Below are positions 41,468 to 51,984 of a DNA stretch of 64,000 nt, one piece after another. The position numbers and the translations under genes are program-made. Each line of letters opens with the position of its first letter. Position 1 is the stretch's first letter. The stretch covers positions 624,240 to 688,239 of the forward strand of contig CAXAMN010025284.1 of the NCBI GenBank assembly GCA_963970005.1, given 5' to 3'. This stretch comes from Durusdinium trenchii (taxonomy: Eukaryota > Sar > Dinophyceae > Suessiales > Symbiodiniaceae). The notes under the pieces were generated by a model. That model was given only the letters and a program-made list of their open reading frames with translations, was not told the origin of the DNA and made no database searches.

Positions 41468-41817
41468 AGCTGAAGACGCAGATCATCAACGCGCCTCGCT
41501 TTCTGCAAAGCAATACGAAATGGATGGTGGTCAAAGGGCTCTAACCTAGGTACACTTGAATATTTTTTAGATTTGAAGGAATCTCAACAATGCTCAACTG
41601 CCTTAGATGCGATTGTCAGGGGACCAATTTGCCACATCGCCTGACCCGGATGCAAAAGAAGCAGCGAGAGCTGGGAGCTGATCCCAAAGAGTGTCTAGCT
41701 GCTGCCCAATTCATCTCCAAGGCACGATGCTCTCCAAACAGGTTCGAACAGGAATGCCTTGCAGGAAATACTTTCTGTTGTTTTTGCAACTGCTTGTGCA
41801 AGCAAAGCATCTCGTAG
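41468..41817 (+). CDS. Terminal exon plus following short ORF, unknown
   Basis: 41468-41546 follows a TTCTTGGTGTTCAG acceptor and reads LKTQIINAPRFLQSNTKWMV then VKGL and a TAA, a convincing last exon of an unidentified gene. A separate frame from ATG 41590 to TAG 41815-41817 reads MLNCLRCDCQGTNLPHRLTR and KKQRELGADPKECLAAAQFI, cysteine-rich at both ends. The two are listed together only because they adjoin. Confidence 0.4.
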
Positions 41818-42034
41818 ATGAATGATAGTTATTTGGAACGGATAGTTCAGAATCACTGTGTTTGTGGGACTCCGCGTGAACAAAGCCACGTCGCGTTGAT
41901 ATGAAAGCATAGTTACCAAGTGACAAGAATCACCTTGCCAGAATTGCTAGTACCTTCAAATTCGCTGCAGACATTGCAGACATCCTTTTAACAAAGGTTC
42001 GGACACTTCCGTTGTGATCGGGATACAATTGAAC

Positions 42035-42877
42035 GTATCGAATGAGCTTGGCAGACAGAAACTCCCAAAACCCACTTCGAACGATCGAGACATTATCATT
42101 ACCCTAGGTTTGGATAGTGGACTGCGAGGGTTTTTGCAAGGCATCAATCCAAGGCTGTGCCTGTCACTGTTGGTTTTACGCCAGTTCTCTTTGCATTTTC
42201 CAGGGCATCGCTACTAGGAGCAAGGGCACTACTAGTAGCTCCTGGCACTAGTAACAAGGACGCTACTAGTAACAAAGGGGCACGCTACGAACGGAGCGAT
42301 CGGACGCTACTACGATCAAATCGGGTGATAAGATGTTGCGAGGTCCTATGCCCAGTGGAGCGTCGCATCAGCACCTTCGAATGTCGTCTGGAGGAGTTTT
42401 TTCAGGGGATCAATTTCAGCGAGTTGCAGGCGAAGAAACACTTGGAAACCGAAACACAAGATCTGTGAATGACTGCCTTGCAGTTTGCAGTTTGCCCGGA
42501 AATAGTTCAGTTGTTACTAGGCAGCAATATCATCGTGTGGCGCATAGTGCTTCTAATTGTTGGTTGCACTTTCGTCAGGCCATGACCCCTCCCTTCCAAC
42601 CCAGATGCACAAGCGCAGCCGACGCATCTCATTTCGACAACTTCCCACCTCAGCCGCTTCCTGATGTAGAGGACGGGCTAAATCAATTGAACCCCATGTC
42701 TATGCATTATCATGTCTATGCAGTAGTCGAGGTTGTGTCCAACGTCACATCCAGGACATCACATGCATGGATCCCGAACTCGACTGGGCCCTCTACGAGC
42801 AAGACGTCGAAGCGGCGCGGGCGCGTCAAGCACTGAGAACAACCGTTTGGCCCATCGCTTTTGCAACGAACCAATGA
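42035..42877 (+). CDS. Unknown gene, four candidate exons, 3' end clear
   Basis: Stretches 42040-42150 (RDIIITLGLDSGLRGFLQGI) and 42340-42466 (RRISTFECRLEEFFQGINFS) are coding-like and share an F-QGIN peptide. The 3' part is firmer: about 42583-42671 (FDNFPPQPLPDVE) joins in phase 0 across an 83-bp GA-AG intron (42672-42754, AGGAC at both ends) to 42755-42877 (DITCMDPELDWALYEQDVEA, then RARQALRTTVW) and TGA. The product end is acidic and helical. A B block (42205-42315) lies between the first two stretches. No family recognised. Confidence 0.45.
42205..42315 (+). repeat. Family B block
   Basis: GGGCATCGCTACTAGGAGCA, CTAGTAGCTCCTGGCAC, ACAAGGACGCTACTAGTAAC and TACGAACGGAGCGATC words. Confidence 0.9.
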
Positions 42878-43080
42878 TGTTCCAGTTGAAGTGGAACACT
42901 CTGATGCATCGCGCCTTGTATAAGTAGCAAGACATCAAATGAACTGAGTTTGCGTTGTTGCCGGCTTTTTTTTTGGTTTGCAATTTTATCGCAACTTATC
43001 GTTCTTGCACCACTTGTGTTGAAGTACCTCCAAGGTCTTCATGGAAAAGGCTACTGAGATGTTTTGTCATGTTTTGTCCA

Positions 43081-43190
43081 GAGCTCTTTGGAACGAGCAT
43101 CACCTTTGGGCACTGAATTCGAGGTCGATTCGGTCCAGGTTTGCCACAAATGTGGCCAAATTGCATGTCTTGCAAATTTTGTTTTTGCAT
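43081..43190 (+). CDS. Candidate exon with CxxC zinc half-site
   Basis: The frame SLERASPLGTEFEVDSVQVC continues HKCGQIACLANFVF. CHKCG with a preceding EFEVD resembles the C-terminal zinc-binding clamp of RNA polymerase second-largest subunits, but the spacing is longer by about three residues and the second CxxC is not seen. Treat the family link as weak. Confidence 0.3.
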
Positions 43191-45119
43191 CCTTGCCGGG
43201 TTGCACATGAATGCACACTGCTGCGATGCATTCCACGGTAAGGCCATGCCCAGCCCTTTTTGCAAGTAGCCGTCGGGGCTGGCAAGTCATCTTATGTTGA
43301 CTGGGTATCTGAGGTTTTGACGTTATATCATGAAATATCAAATGTTGCACACGTTTAGCAAAGATGATTTGATTTTGGCAGGGTATAATACCTGCCGCGA
43401 ATTCATTTTGAGCCTGGCTGGTGTTAAGTTGAGAGACCACCAAGTACTTCTATGCATTGAAACCACGAAACATTATTGTCACAAAGTGCGTGTTCTGTTT
43501 TTTTGTGTCTCATCTTGCCAGCCAATGCGATCCAGTTGTTCTGTTTGGCACAAACCACCCATGGGCAGACACCTGGAGCAGACAAAGTAGGAGAGAGAGG
43601 AGTGGGATGGACATGTTCATTTGATTTCATTGGGTGTCACTGCCCCAGAATACTAGTAACACGCGCGTTTCCTTTACTACCGTTCACTACCCCGTTGCGC
43701 TAAGTTTGTCTGTGTCCAGGGACTTTATAACTGCCTGCTATTCCTTAAGATTAAGTACGTAGTAACAGGGACGCTACTAGTAACAAAGGGCATCGCTACT
43801 AGGAGCAAGGACGCGGCCTTACTACTAGGAACAAGGACGCGGATTCAATGTTACGTTTGGCTATCTTGCCAAGGCCACCTGGGCCATTGAACCCGGGAAT
43901 GCCCACCAGTCTGGGCCCTAAGCGGGAATTGCAGGATGCGTGTGAATACAAGTGCTCCGCCGTGTTCAAACTTCCCGCGAAGGTTCATACGGACACATGG
44001 GCATGCCGTTGCAACAGGCTGGACAATTTGCCGTTCTGCTTTTGCCCTTACTGATGCCAGCGTTGGGGCACGTTTCTTTTGTTCAAGTGGTCCGTGTGTT
44101 TTGCTTGTTTTAGTTGCAACAAAGGTAAGCAAACAGAAACCCAGGGAGCACAGAGGATGGAGCTATTAGGGAGAAAAGGGATGAATTACAGGAAGACCAC
44201 TGAAGACACAAAAGCGAAAAGAGAGAGTCTCGTACTTATGTGCAAGGGCCACCCAACATTGTCCCTTTTTTGCCGAACTGAAGCCCATGACTGCCTGCTG
44301 CTGGTGTGCATGGTTTGCACTCCTGGTGCGATTATCACAAGTGGACGCCTTTCCTGCAGCTGTGAGCAGCAGCGCTCCCAAAGATCACTGAGCTGAACTT
44401 CCCACTCGTGATTTGCGTTAATTCAGTATAGGCATAGGCGTTGCGGTATTGAAGTTGTTGTTTGCTACATGCACTGATGGATGGCAACAACATTTTTCGA
44501 CGCCAGGATTTGCCCCCGCCATGGCAGCCAGCAAGGCTGCAATCCTAATGCTGTTTGGGCATTGCAAGTGCCAAGGGTCAAGCCATGCAAGCAAAACAAA
44601 TTCGCCATGTGGGTTTTTCAGAAGAAGCCAAGTGCCATTGATTGCATTTGCTAAAGAACTGTGCATGACAGGCCCACCAACATGGCAGACAGTTTTGCCG
44701 GCTTCCAGGCAGGAAGGTAATGATATAGAAATTCCGTCCTAGGTCCAAGACTGAGAGAGCTTTATCGTCCAGTGTGATTGGGGTATGTAGTGTGGTTCGG
44801 GTATGTCTTCCTTTTTTTAAACTCTGGTCCTCGGTGGCATGAGGGGGTATTTGATGATTGCCGCACCCGCATGTAGAACGGCTCACCAGTTCCGAACTAG
44901 CATTCATTGATCACTCCGTTTACATGCTGACAGGCCACACACGCAAAGAAACAAAAGAGAACCACAGCCAGGGAATCATGCAAAATAGATAGGAAACAAG
45001 AAGGGCCATGTGAAGGAGACCTTACGTTTTTGTTTCCACTCTTTCTTCAACTGTTGTCAGGTGCAGCTGCCCAGGACTGATGCAGTCTTCCACCAGGACA
45101 GCGGGTGGGAGTTACAAGT
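43191..45119. other. No confident gene; B block at 43755-43850
   Basis: B words (GGACGCTACTAGTAACAAA, GGGCATCG, GGACGCGG) lie at 43755-43850. Open + frames at 44079-44393 and 44449-44742 and their minus shadows show many cysteines but no motif. None is called. Confidence 0.35.
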
Positions 45120-45788
45120 TGAAACGTAACAGTCCGTCGAAACAAAAATGACATTGACTCAGGCTTGGACGTCATTTATGGCCCGTCCAATGGTTTCTAT
45201 GTTCATGAGGGTGATGTATGTCTGTCGTTCGGTATGTTGGGTGTTCCACGGCGTTCTCTCGACCATCCAGTTGGAAGTATATGTTGCTTTGTCCTTGTCA
45301 GAAGGTCTGTTGCGAAAGATCATGTTGTATGTATTGTGAAAGGACTTTAGAGGAATGAAGCAATAGAATACTAGCCAGATACCTGGCTGGATGTGTGAGT
45401 AGGGTGCGCGCTAATACAATGCAAAAATGCAATAACATGCAATGGATCTGATGTGTTTTGCAAGTGAAACTGGCGGCGCACAAAAGTCACCAATCGCCGG
45501 GTTTTTAGCGTGGATGGAGCTGCGAAGTTAGCCCTGCAGACGGGCTCGTGGGCAGACGGGCTTGGACATTCCATTCGGAATTGCAATTGCACGGGTTTCG
45601 AAGCACATTGGTGCTGGCTAGTGCCTAGTGCACGGCATGATGGCATTTCGGATGGCCCGTTGTTCGCGACTGCTTGCACCACACACATAGCACGACAAGC
45701 GGCCTGTTTTTGCGCAAACTACATCTGGAAGCTTCAACATGTTGTGAATCAAGTCCTGCAACCTAAAGATTGCAGTATGTTTCCCTGA
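45120..45788 (+). CDS. Candidate exons, unknown
   Basis: 45135-45212 reads KNDIDSGLDVIYGPSNGFYV then HEG and looks like a surface-loop-rich exon. 45510-45788 follows a GGGTTTTTAG acceptor and reads DGAAKLALQTGSWADGLGHS and later RQAACFCANYIWKLQHVV to TGA. A minus frame of 105 codons overlaps the second. No family recognised and no verified join. Confidence 0.3.
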
Positions 45789-46291
45789 CGATCTAATACT
45801 ATAATATGAATCATTTTGATGCTTCAAGGAGTCTCCCCTTGCCTGCCCCTCCAGAACCATTCGCCTATTTGTCCGAGGAGCAAGTAACTTCTAAGAAGCT
45901 AGGGTAGCTACGAGTAGCAGCATAGTTTTTTGGTCTACATTTTCTTACCCTGGGCCCTACACCTTCCTTCCCTTCTCTCTCTCCACCGCCTGCAGATATG
46001 TTTTGGGATGTTTTGTGTCACAACGTTGCTCTACTTTGGTGTTTGATTGCTGTCCATTGTCCTTTTGTTTTCGTGAGGAACATGTGCTAAGTATGGGCTT
46101 TCTTGACTAAAGGACCATTCCTTCGGCAACAAGTCACAAATCATCGCATCCTCACATTTCAAGCCACCACATCACAAATCACCACAATATATAGCTTCAC
46201 CACCCTTCACCTTTTGACAACATAGCAAATCAGTGCAAAGCACAACAAAACACCATGATCACAATGGAATCAAACCACCGCACGTCAAAGC
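45789..46291. other. No gene; CA-rich stretch
   Basis: 46130-46280 is CA-rich (CATCACAAATCACCACAA) like the block at 15640. Nothing else recognised. Confidence 0.4.
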
Positions 46292-46513
46292 ATGATCGTA
46301 CTGTTGCACTTGTACGCAGCAATTTCCGTGGTAGCTTGTGATATTTCCACCGATTCCTTTATTTTAGTAAGCTTGGAGGCCATTGCTAGTAAGTTGGGGG
46401 CCATCGCTATTAGGTTGGAGGCCATCGCTTCTACCGATTCCCCTTTTGGCAAGCTTGGAGGCCATGGCCAGTTATCCGGCCAGCCCAGCACCCCTGCAGG
46501 CATCGGCCAGTGA
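46292..46513 (+). CDS. Small secreted peptide with in-frame A-repeat insert
   Basis: ATG 46292 begins a signal-peptide-like stretch (MIVLLHLYAAISVVACDIST). An 84-bp A-repeat segment (28 codons, no stop) follows, bounded by ACCGATTCC at 46349 and 46433, and the frame goes on PFGKLGGHGQLSGQPSTPAG to TGA 46511-46513. With the segment removed the protein is about 45 residues. It may instead splice into the longer frame that follows. Confidence 0.4.
   Translation: MIVLLHLYAAISVVACDISTDSFILVSLEAIASKLGAIAIRLEAIASTDSPFGKLGGHGQLSGQPSTPAGIGQ
46349..46470 (+). repeat. Family A array between 9-bp direct repeats
   Basis: Three A units and a fourth partial copy. ACCGATTCC at 46349-46357 and 46433-46441, and AAGCTTGGAGGCCAT follows each, so the whole 84 bp may be a tandem duplication. 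Confidence 0.85.
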
Positions 46514-46817
46514 TTGCGTAGTGTTGTGTGTCATTTGGCATGGTGTTTTACTTGCCGAAGCACCTGGTGGCAGGGGGAAGCGCCTGGTGCGCCATCTGGA
46601 GTTGTCCAGGCTGGACTTAGTTCATTTCAGAGAGTGTCTACATGAAGGTCTAACACCTCTGAGACCCTCTGAGTTTGGCTCGGGCCAATCTGAATGTAGA
46701 CATTTGGCCCATGGCCCTACCAAAACCGTTCACTTCCACAAGCTGCCGGCGGATGCCGGGGGAGGTTTTACGCCGAGTTCAGACCGGATTTGGCTTCTAA
46801 GAGTCGGAGGTCGATAA
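46500..46817 (+). CDS. Candidate exon, about 105 aa, unknown
   Basis: A frame open through the A array reads HGVLLAEAPGGRGKRLVRHL, then LSRLDLVHFRECLHEGLTPL and TKTVHFHKLPADAGGGFTPS to TAA 46815-46817. The part after 46500 has good coding character. The 5' limit is unknown because the repeat itself is stop-free. No family recognised. Confidence 0.45.
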   Translation, partial: ASASDCVVLCVIWHGVLLAEAPGGRGKRLVRHLELSRLDLVHFRECLHEGLTPLRPSEFGSGQSECRHLAHGPTKTVHFHKLPADAGGGFTPSSDRIWLLRVGGR

Positions 46818-46984
46818 CAAGAAGTGGTTGCCCACATGCTCGCCATCCAGAAGTGGTCGCATGTTTGTCCGCCATGAATAGTGTACATAGTCCTTGCAGC
46901 CTCGGCTGAAGGGGTTATGGCCGATAAGAACTATACTCCTCCCAAATAGCGACACATAGCAACACTAAACTAAACAGTGTTTTA

Positions 46985-47045
46985 TACTCCTGCTTCTAGG
47001 TTGGAGGCCATTGCTAGTAGGGTGGAGGCCATTGCTATTAAGTTT
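46985..47045 (+). repeat. Family A array
   Basis: Two to three + units (GGTTGGAGGCCATTGCTAG). Confidence 0.9.
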
Positions 47046-47479
47046 CTTATGAAGAGTGACAAACGGTGTTTGGTGGATTCTGTGGTCCAACCAGGAGAGT
47101 TTCATACTGTAGTGTGCCATAACGCAGTGGTTTGGGGCAGATCACAGTGGCCGTTTTAAGCCAGACTGTGGCTAAGTTGAGAAACGGGATATAAAACAAC
47201 ATGCTTTTTCTTCAGTGATCATTGGGGAGTTACACTTGCGTAGTGTGTGCCCAAGAAGTTGTTGCCGACGGATGGACGGCAACGGTGAAACACTTTGAGA
47301 GTTTGCTTTGACTTCGAGGTAGAGGTTTCTACAAAGTGCATATGGCATAGGGCTGTGCCTACAAGTGATGCACAATGCACAGTACATCGAATTCATGAAT
47401 TTTCCTGCTGTTGGAAATGCTCTTTGGGCTTATCCGTTGCAAGGCTGAGTTGTCTGGCCCGGTCCAGGCTCAGAACAGT

Positions 47480-48215
47480 ATGTCTGTGAGTGACAAGAAA
47501 AGGCCTCCACCCTACTAGCGATGGCCTCCATCGGCCTCCACCCTACTAGCGATGGCCTTCAACAAGAGTTTTGAACAAGAAAAGGGACAACGCCCCGCCG
47601 CGTGCACAGGTTGAAAGTCCGAGCATCCCATCAGAGGCCGTCAACTTTGCGGTATTGTCGAGGGTAACGGTCTAGAGAAGAAACGACACATAAAGACGAA
47701 AGAAAGATGTTGAAAAAGGGAAACCAAAAGAAAAGAACATCAAGGAACGTGAAAGGAAGAAAGGAGACATACATAATATAGGATGGCTGTGTGTCGGTTT
47801 AGGATGGCTGGGACCAGCTTGCTGCGGCGATTGTGCCAACCCTGAAGCCTCTGAGGGCGGAGCTGCCCCCCTTGATGCCCGCAAAGTTGGGTCCGAATTA
47901 AAAAAGGACTACATTTGCGTATGCACGCTTTCCTTTGGTGTTTGTTTTTTTTTTCAATGTCCTATGTGTTTTCTTATGTTTTGTTTGTTTGTTTGCCATT
48001 CGTTATTGTTTTTGTCCCTTCCTTTCCTTCTCTCGCAGGATGGCGTAGAAGTGGGGCCATTATACATGATATTAAAGCGCATCTTGCGTTCTAAGGCCGG
48101 CAGAGTATTACTTGGGGTAGCTGAGCCCAAGACCAACAAGGGAAAACATAGCAAGGGGGGCTCCAGTCCTGCCAGTTTTCTTTTGAAGCCCACCAACTTG
48201 AATGAAAAAAAGTAA
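47480..48215 (+). CDS. Four-exon gene with an A-repeat first intron, unknown
   Basis: ATG 47480 reads MSVSDKKR, then an 82-bp A-repeat intron (bounded by ACAAGAAAAGG at 47493 and 47575) joins to DNAPPRAQVESPSIPSEAVN. A GT donor at 47664 joins in phase 0 to exon 3 at 47803 (GWDQLAAAIVPTLKPLRAEL). Exon 4 at 48039 follows a 90-bp polypyrimidine tract and CGCAG. With the GT donor at 47891 it reads RRSGAIIHDIKAHLAF and stops at 48092-48094. If the donor is three codon positions apart it reads GVEVGPLYMILKRILRSKAG to TAA 48213-48215. The start, introns and order are well supported; the last frame is open. No family recognised. Confidence 0.6.
47493..47585 (-). mobile_element. A-repeat insertion bounded by 11-bp direct repeats
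   Basis: ACAAGAAAAGG at 47493-47503 and 47575-47585 encloses about three reversed A units. Removal of 82 bp fuses the ATG exon to the next in frame. Confidence 0.8.
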
Positions 48216-49337
48216 TATCTCAGGCTTTGTGACACAGACACTTTTGCTTGACACCTTGCGAGCGATTTGTAGGAAACGTCAGACTGCCTCCAAGAGTGAC
48301 ACGTGAAGTCTCCAAAACCAGAGTTTCTTAGGAACTTCCTGCAAAAGTAAGTTTGAGAAGTCCTAAAAGTTAGTATTGTATATAGTATGGAGTATAGTAT
48401 GGTTACAAGGGTTTCTCCAAAGGAGTCACACGGCAAGCCTCCAAAGTGAACGCTTCGTGCCCTCCAATCACGCAGCCCTGCCGAGCAGTTTCGCTATCCC
48501 AGCCCCTTCAAAGACACTCCAGTCCCAAAAGGCTACAGCGACAGTCGCCCACCAAACAGCTCCGACGCGAAGCAGGAAGGCACCTGCCATGGCCATTGCC
48601 TCTTCTTGTCTACGGCAAAACTTGAAGCACGCCTCACGTTCGGAATCACTCGACACTTTGCTGCCTCACAGATTGGCATTTGGGGCCAAAGCCTTCAATA
48701 GTCAAAGGCAAACGGAAGGGTAGTGCACAGAAAGGGTTTTGCAAAAACCGATTCTACTAACGCCGTGGAAGGCGCGTGACCTTCGTAGAACCCAAGGCTG
48801 TTCGTGGACAGTTCGTGGAATGGTGGGTCAGTAGGAGAACTGACTGCAACGAAATCCCAGAAACCTTCGCAGAACTTCGTGGAAGGTATTTTTGATGCAC
48901 TAACTTCGTATAAGCGTTTTTGCTGGTCCCCTTTCTCCACACACCCTCCGTTTAGCATGTTTAGCCTTCAATTAGCGAGTCCGAATGGCACGGGGGCGAG
49001 AACGGCCTATCTCGCGAAACGCTGCACCTGTGCAGCTTTTGACTTCACTTGGGCAAGTCACGTTTGCATGCTGTTTCACACAGATTTGATATCTCATCCG
49101 TGCATTTGAGGCCTCCCCAAAGGCTTTCCCCAGTGGTCCTGCAGCGATCATATGATCAGAGCTCTCCAGCCCAGACGCCGAACCCTTCGCTGAACAAAGA
49201 GGCGACAAACCGTCCTGTCCTCCCGCGACAAACCATCAGGCTGTGGCGACAATACTCCATGTCAATCGATGCTCTCCTCTCCTTTTCTCTCTTCTTCGCG
49301 TTTTTTTGCTTCCCTTCTCTTCATGCCAGTTTGTAGT
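48216..49337. other. No confident gene
   Basis: A minus-strand frame 48468-48656 reads REACFKFCRRQEEAMAMAGA and a hydrophobic stretch, a possible exon. TTCGTGGA is repeated at 48801-48890. T-rich sequence at 49270-49330 precedes the next exon. Confidence 0.3.
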
Positions 49338-49432
49338 TGTTGGACAGCGGGTATGTCCCAGCAGCTTGGGCTCAAGAAGTCCGCTGCTTGAGCTATGGCC
49401 CCGTGGGCGTCTTACATTTGTTACATTCCAAG
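49338..49432 (+). CDS. Candidate internal exon, unknown
   Basis: Between a TTTGTAG acceptor and a CCAAG/GTCTTTG donor the frame reads LDSGYVPAAWAQEVRCLSYG then PVGVLHLLHSK. The coding character is good. No family recognised and no partner exon joined. Confidence 0.4.
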
Positions 49433-49442
49433 GTCTTTGAAC

Positions 49443-50000
49443 TTCATTCTTGCTACTAGTGGCTTCTTGTTACGAGTAGTAAGGCCAGGAGCCCCTAGTA
49501 GTGTCCTTGCTCCTAGTAGCGATGCCCTTTCTTCCGGGTGTGTTAGCTTTGGGGTGTCTTTAGGCCGGACTGTTCAGATCCACTGCTTCGGCGTGGGGTG
49601 CTGTGGCCTCAGCCATCAGCCTTCCACAGCTTTGTCAAGCCTAGGAGAAAAACAGAATTCTGGTGACAGGATATCACGGTTATCGCTAGTAGGTTGGAGG
49701 CCATCGCTAGTAGGTTGGAGGTCATTCACTCACATGTCAGGTTGGTACGGATTCGGGGTCTCAAAGCCAAGCCAGAGTTGAATGGTCAGTGATGGGCTCA
49801 GATTCAACACTAACAGTTTTGACCCATATCGTCATATCTCGCGGGCTCTTAGGTTGGGTCGCTGCGATCGGCTAGAAGAAAATGGGTCAGAGTCTTGGGT
49901 GCTGTGAATCCGGACAGATCCAAGTCTTGGTGATTCTAGTAGCGTCCTTGCTCCTACTAGTAAGGCCAGGAGCCCCTAGTAGCGTTCTTCTTAGCATGCG
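49443..50000. repeat. B blocks (49443-49530, 49935-49990) and A array (49685-49735)
   Basis: Reversed B words with TAAGGCCAGGAGCCCC occur twice, and two + A units lie between them. No gene is recognised in the stretch. Confidence 0.85.
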
Positions 50001-50180
50001 AGCAACTGCAAATGCATTGACTCGCTTTTGCCTCATAGCCTGGCAAGAGCAAGGACCCGGTAGTGCATAGAAGCGATAGAAGTTTGCAGTGCCAAAAACA
50101 CATCAAACGTATGTTGTTCACTTTAAAGTCTTCGGCCTTTGCAGTTTGATCCCCCAGGCGATGGTCGGTGATTCTGGGTG

Positions 50181-50311
50181 ACGGATCGAAAAAGGCGAAG
50201 CCCTGAATTGGTTTGGCTCAATTTCCTGTGCAAGTGCTGTTTGGCTGAAGGTTGCTTTGAAGGTGGAGAACCTGTTTTCATTTGATGAGTACATCAAGGC
50301 ATGTCCCTGAA
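50181..50311 (+). CDS. Candidate terminal exon, 42 codons, unknown
   Basis: The frame from a TGA near 50180 reads RIEKGEALNWFGSISCASAV, then LKVALKVENLFSFDEYIKAC and TGA. The coding character is good. No family recognised. Confidence 0.4.
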
Positions 50312-50404
50312 CCGTGTTAACCCAGCGAGGCTTCCACTGCGATGTTTGTTGCTAGACTGTCCTTTTAACGCGAGATGCTACGCTCCTGAACAAAACCAAA
50401 AGCT

Positions 50405-50455
50405 TGTTACTAGTAGCGTCCTTGTTCCTAGTAGCGATGCCCTTTGCTCATGTCG
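50405..50455 (-). repeat. Short family B block
   Basis: TTACTAGTAGCGTCCTTG and TAGTAGCGATGCCC, directly before the next frame. Confidence 0.9.
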
Positions 50456-50680
50456 TGCGACGTGTGTTTTCGCCTTTGGCTTCACATCAGCATGGCGCAG
50501 GTGGCTCACGATGGACGAGTGCCAACCGACATAGGATGGGACAAACATTGCCGTTGCAAGATCGACATAGGTGTCCACAGCTTCGTCCAGCATTGCATAC
50601 TGACACCTTTAAAGGTTTTCAGCCCCAGTCAAGGACCTTTCATGAATGACTTCCTCACAAATCCCAAGTACGATGTGTAA
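50450..50680 (+). CDS. ORF or terminal exon, about 75 aa, unknown
   Basis: From ATG 50450, next to the B block, to TAA 50678-50680 the frame reads AQVAHDGRVPTDIGWDKHCR and HSFVQHCILTPLKVFSPSQG, ending NDFLTNPKYDV. Good coding character with four cysteines. The B block probably ends an intron, in which case the true exon starts near 50455. No family recognised. Confidence 0.45.
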   Translation: MSCDVCFRLWLHISMAQVAHDGRVPTDIGWDKHCRCKIDIGVHSFVQHCILTPLKVFSPSQGPFMNDFLTNPKYDV

Positions 50681-50686
50681 TGCTCA

Positions 50687-51173
50687 ATGCGCTTTCATGT
50701 CATACTTTCCACCTCTTCAACTTCCTTTTGGTTGATTGGTTCGATACCAAGGCATCTGGGAGAATGGCCCAGTGCAGCTCCCTTATGCGGAATTCTGCCA
50801 AAACAGCCTTTTGCTGCTTTTCCACGTCAAGCTAGAAGGCTAATCTTATATATATACACAGCTATTTTATGCTATTTCACTATATATCTATCCTAAAAGG
50901 AATGGCCTTCATCATCCTGCACCCTAGTAGCAATGGCCTCCAACCTACCAGCGATGGCCTCCGACCTAGCAGCAACGTCAAGCTAGAAAGCTTATAACTT
51001 ATAAAGCTGTTCTACTGTTGTGTTGCGTTCTGTTAGGCTTCCTTGATGAGCTTCGGTTTTCCCCGTTGCCTTCAGTACAAGGCACCAAGACACCACAAGA
51101 GCGTGTGCAAGCATCCTATGACAAGGCCGGTCGACAAAAGGGAAGTTCCCTAAGGGAAGCCTTTGATTCGTAG
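50687..51173 (+). CDS. Unknown protein split by a 14-bp-bounded intron
   Basis: The frame from ATG 50687 reads SFWLIGSIPRHLGEWPSA and PKQPFAAFPRQAR. A 151-bp segment with an AT-rich half and three A units, bounded by ACGTCAAGCTAGAA (50824 and 50975), is then removed. The frame continues KLITYKAVLLLCCVLLGFLD, a hydrophobic membrane-like stretch, and TPQERVQASYDKAGRQKGSS to TAG 51171-51173. The exact frame match across the segment supports splicing. A further exon at 51294-51344 may replace the last residues. No family recognised. Confidence 0.5.
50824..50988 (-). mobile_element. A-repeat insertion bounded by 14-bp direct repeats
   Basis: ACGTCAAGCTAGAA at 50824-50837 and 50975-50988. The insert holds a TATATATA-rich part and three reversed A units. 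Confidence 0.8.
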
Positions 51174-51345
51174 CGATGCCCTTTGTTACTAGCTTCTTGC
51201 TCCTAGTAGTAAGGCCAGGAGCCCCTAGTAGCGTCCTTGTTCCTACCTTTCTTTTGTTTTGTTTGTGTCATGTCTTGTCGACCATCTCTTTCAGAAACGA
51301 AGCTGAGGCCCAGCGTGAAGGCCGAAGAGCCAGCCCAAGAATAAG
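51174..51345 (+). CDS. B block and candidate last exon
   Basis: B words occupy 51174-51246. A T-rich tract and CTTTCAG then lead to 51294-51344, which reads TKLRPSVKAEEPAQE and TAA in one frame. It is a plausible C-terminal exon, perhaps of the preceding gene. An arginine-rich alternative frame also exists. Confidence 0.35.
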
Positions 51346-51379
51346 CGCCGGGCCCAGCTGAAAACGCAGCCAGGGAGCT

Positions 51380-51535
51380 TAAGGAGCTACTAGTAGTAAT
51401 GCCCTTGTTACATGGCCTCCACCTAGTAGCTTCTTGCTCCTAGTAGTAGTGGCCTCCAACCTAACAGCGATGGCCTCCACCTAGTGGCGATGGCCTCCAA
51501 CCTAGTTACTAGAGGCGACTAGAGGCTTCAACAAA
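51380..51535 (-). repeat. Mixed A and B block
   Basis: B words (TAATGCCCTTGTTAC, TAGCTTCTTGCTCC) alternate with four reversed A units. Confidence 0.9.
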
Positions 51536-51561
51536 AACTACTTTGGCGCCCAAATGTAGAC

Positions 51562-51846
51562 ATGTCAGATGAAAAGAACGAATCACACACACATGTATCA
51601 GTGAGATTCGGGCCTGCAGGCTTTTGCAACAATCAACATGTAGCTATTTCCCAATCATTCGTTGGAATGCAAGAAGGAAGAACAACAAGGCACTGGACCC
51701 CATCGACACGCACATGGATGAGGAAAAACACGTGTCGTGACGTTCGAACCTTGCGTGACCGCAGGTTCGATTCATGGAAGCACAGCAAGCAAACAGATCC
51801 TGTCCATTTGTGGTTGGAACGCGTACAGGTTGGAGGCCATCGCTAG
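51562..51846 (+). CDS. Candidate first exon, unknown
   Basis: ATG 51562 reads MSDEKNESHTHVSVRFGPAG and FCNNQHVAISQSFVGMQEGR. The 5' half looks like a soluble N terminus. The 3' half runs into an A unit at 51830-51850 and is probably intron. No family recognised. Confidence 0.35.
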   Translation: MSDEKNESHTHVSVRFGPAGFCNNQHVAISQSFVGMQEGRTTRHWTPSTRTWMRKNTCRDVRTLRDRRFDSWKHSKQTDPVHLWLERVQVGGHR

Positions 51847-51984
51847 TAGCATGGAGGATCACCTTCGACCTTGCAAGGGTCGTTCTCTTTGTTGTCAACC
51901 GATTGAGCGATTCGGTTGCTTCCACCAGAGCAAGCCGCATACAAGGTGACCCTTCTGAGTGCAGTCTCCAGAACCGACTGACAT

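Noticed and set aside
42733..42755. A 23-nt intron (GTTGTG to CCAG) joining two coding stretches in phase.
   Set aside because: An 83-nt GA-AG intron ending at the same acceptor also keeps phase and has a matching AGGAC repeat. It is the more normal size.
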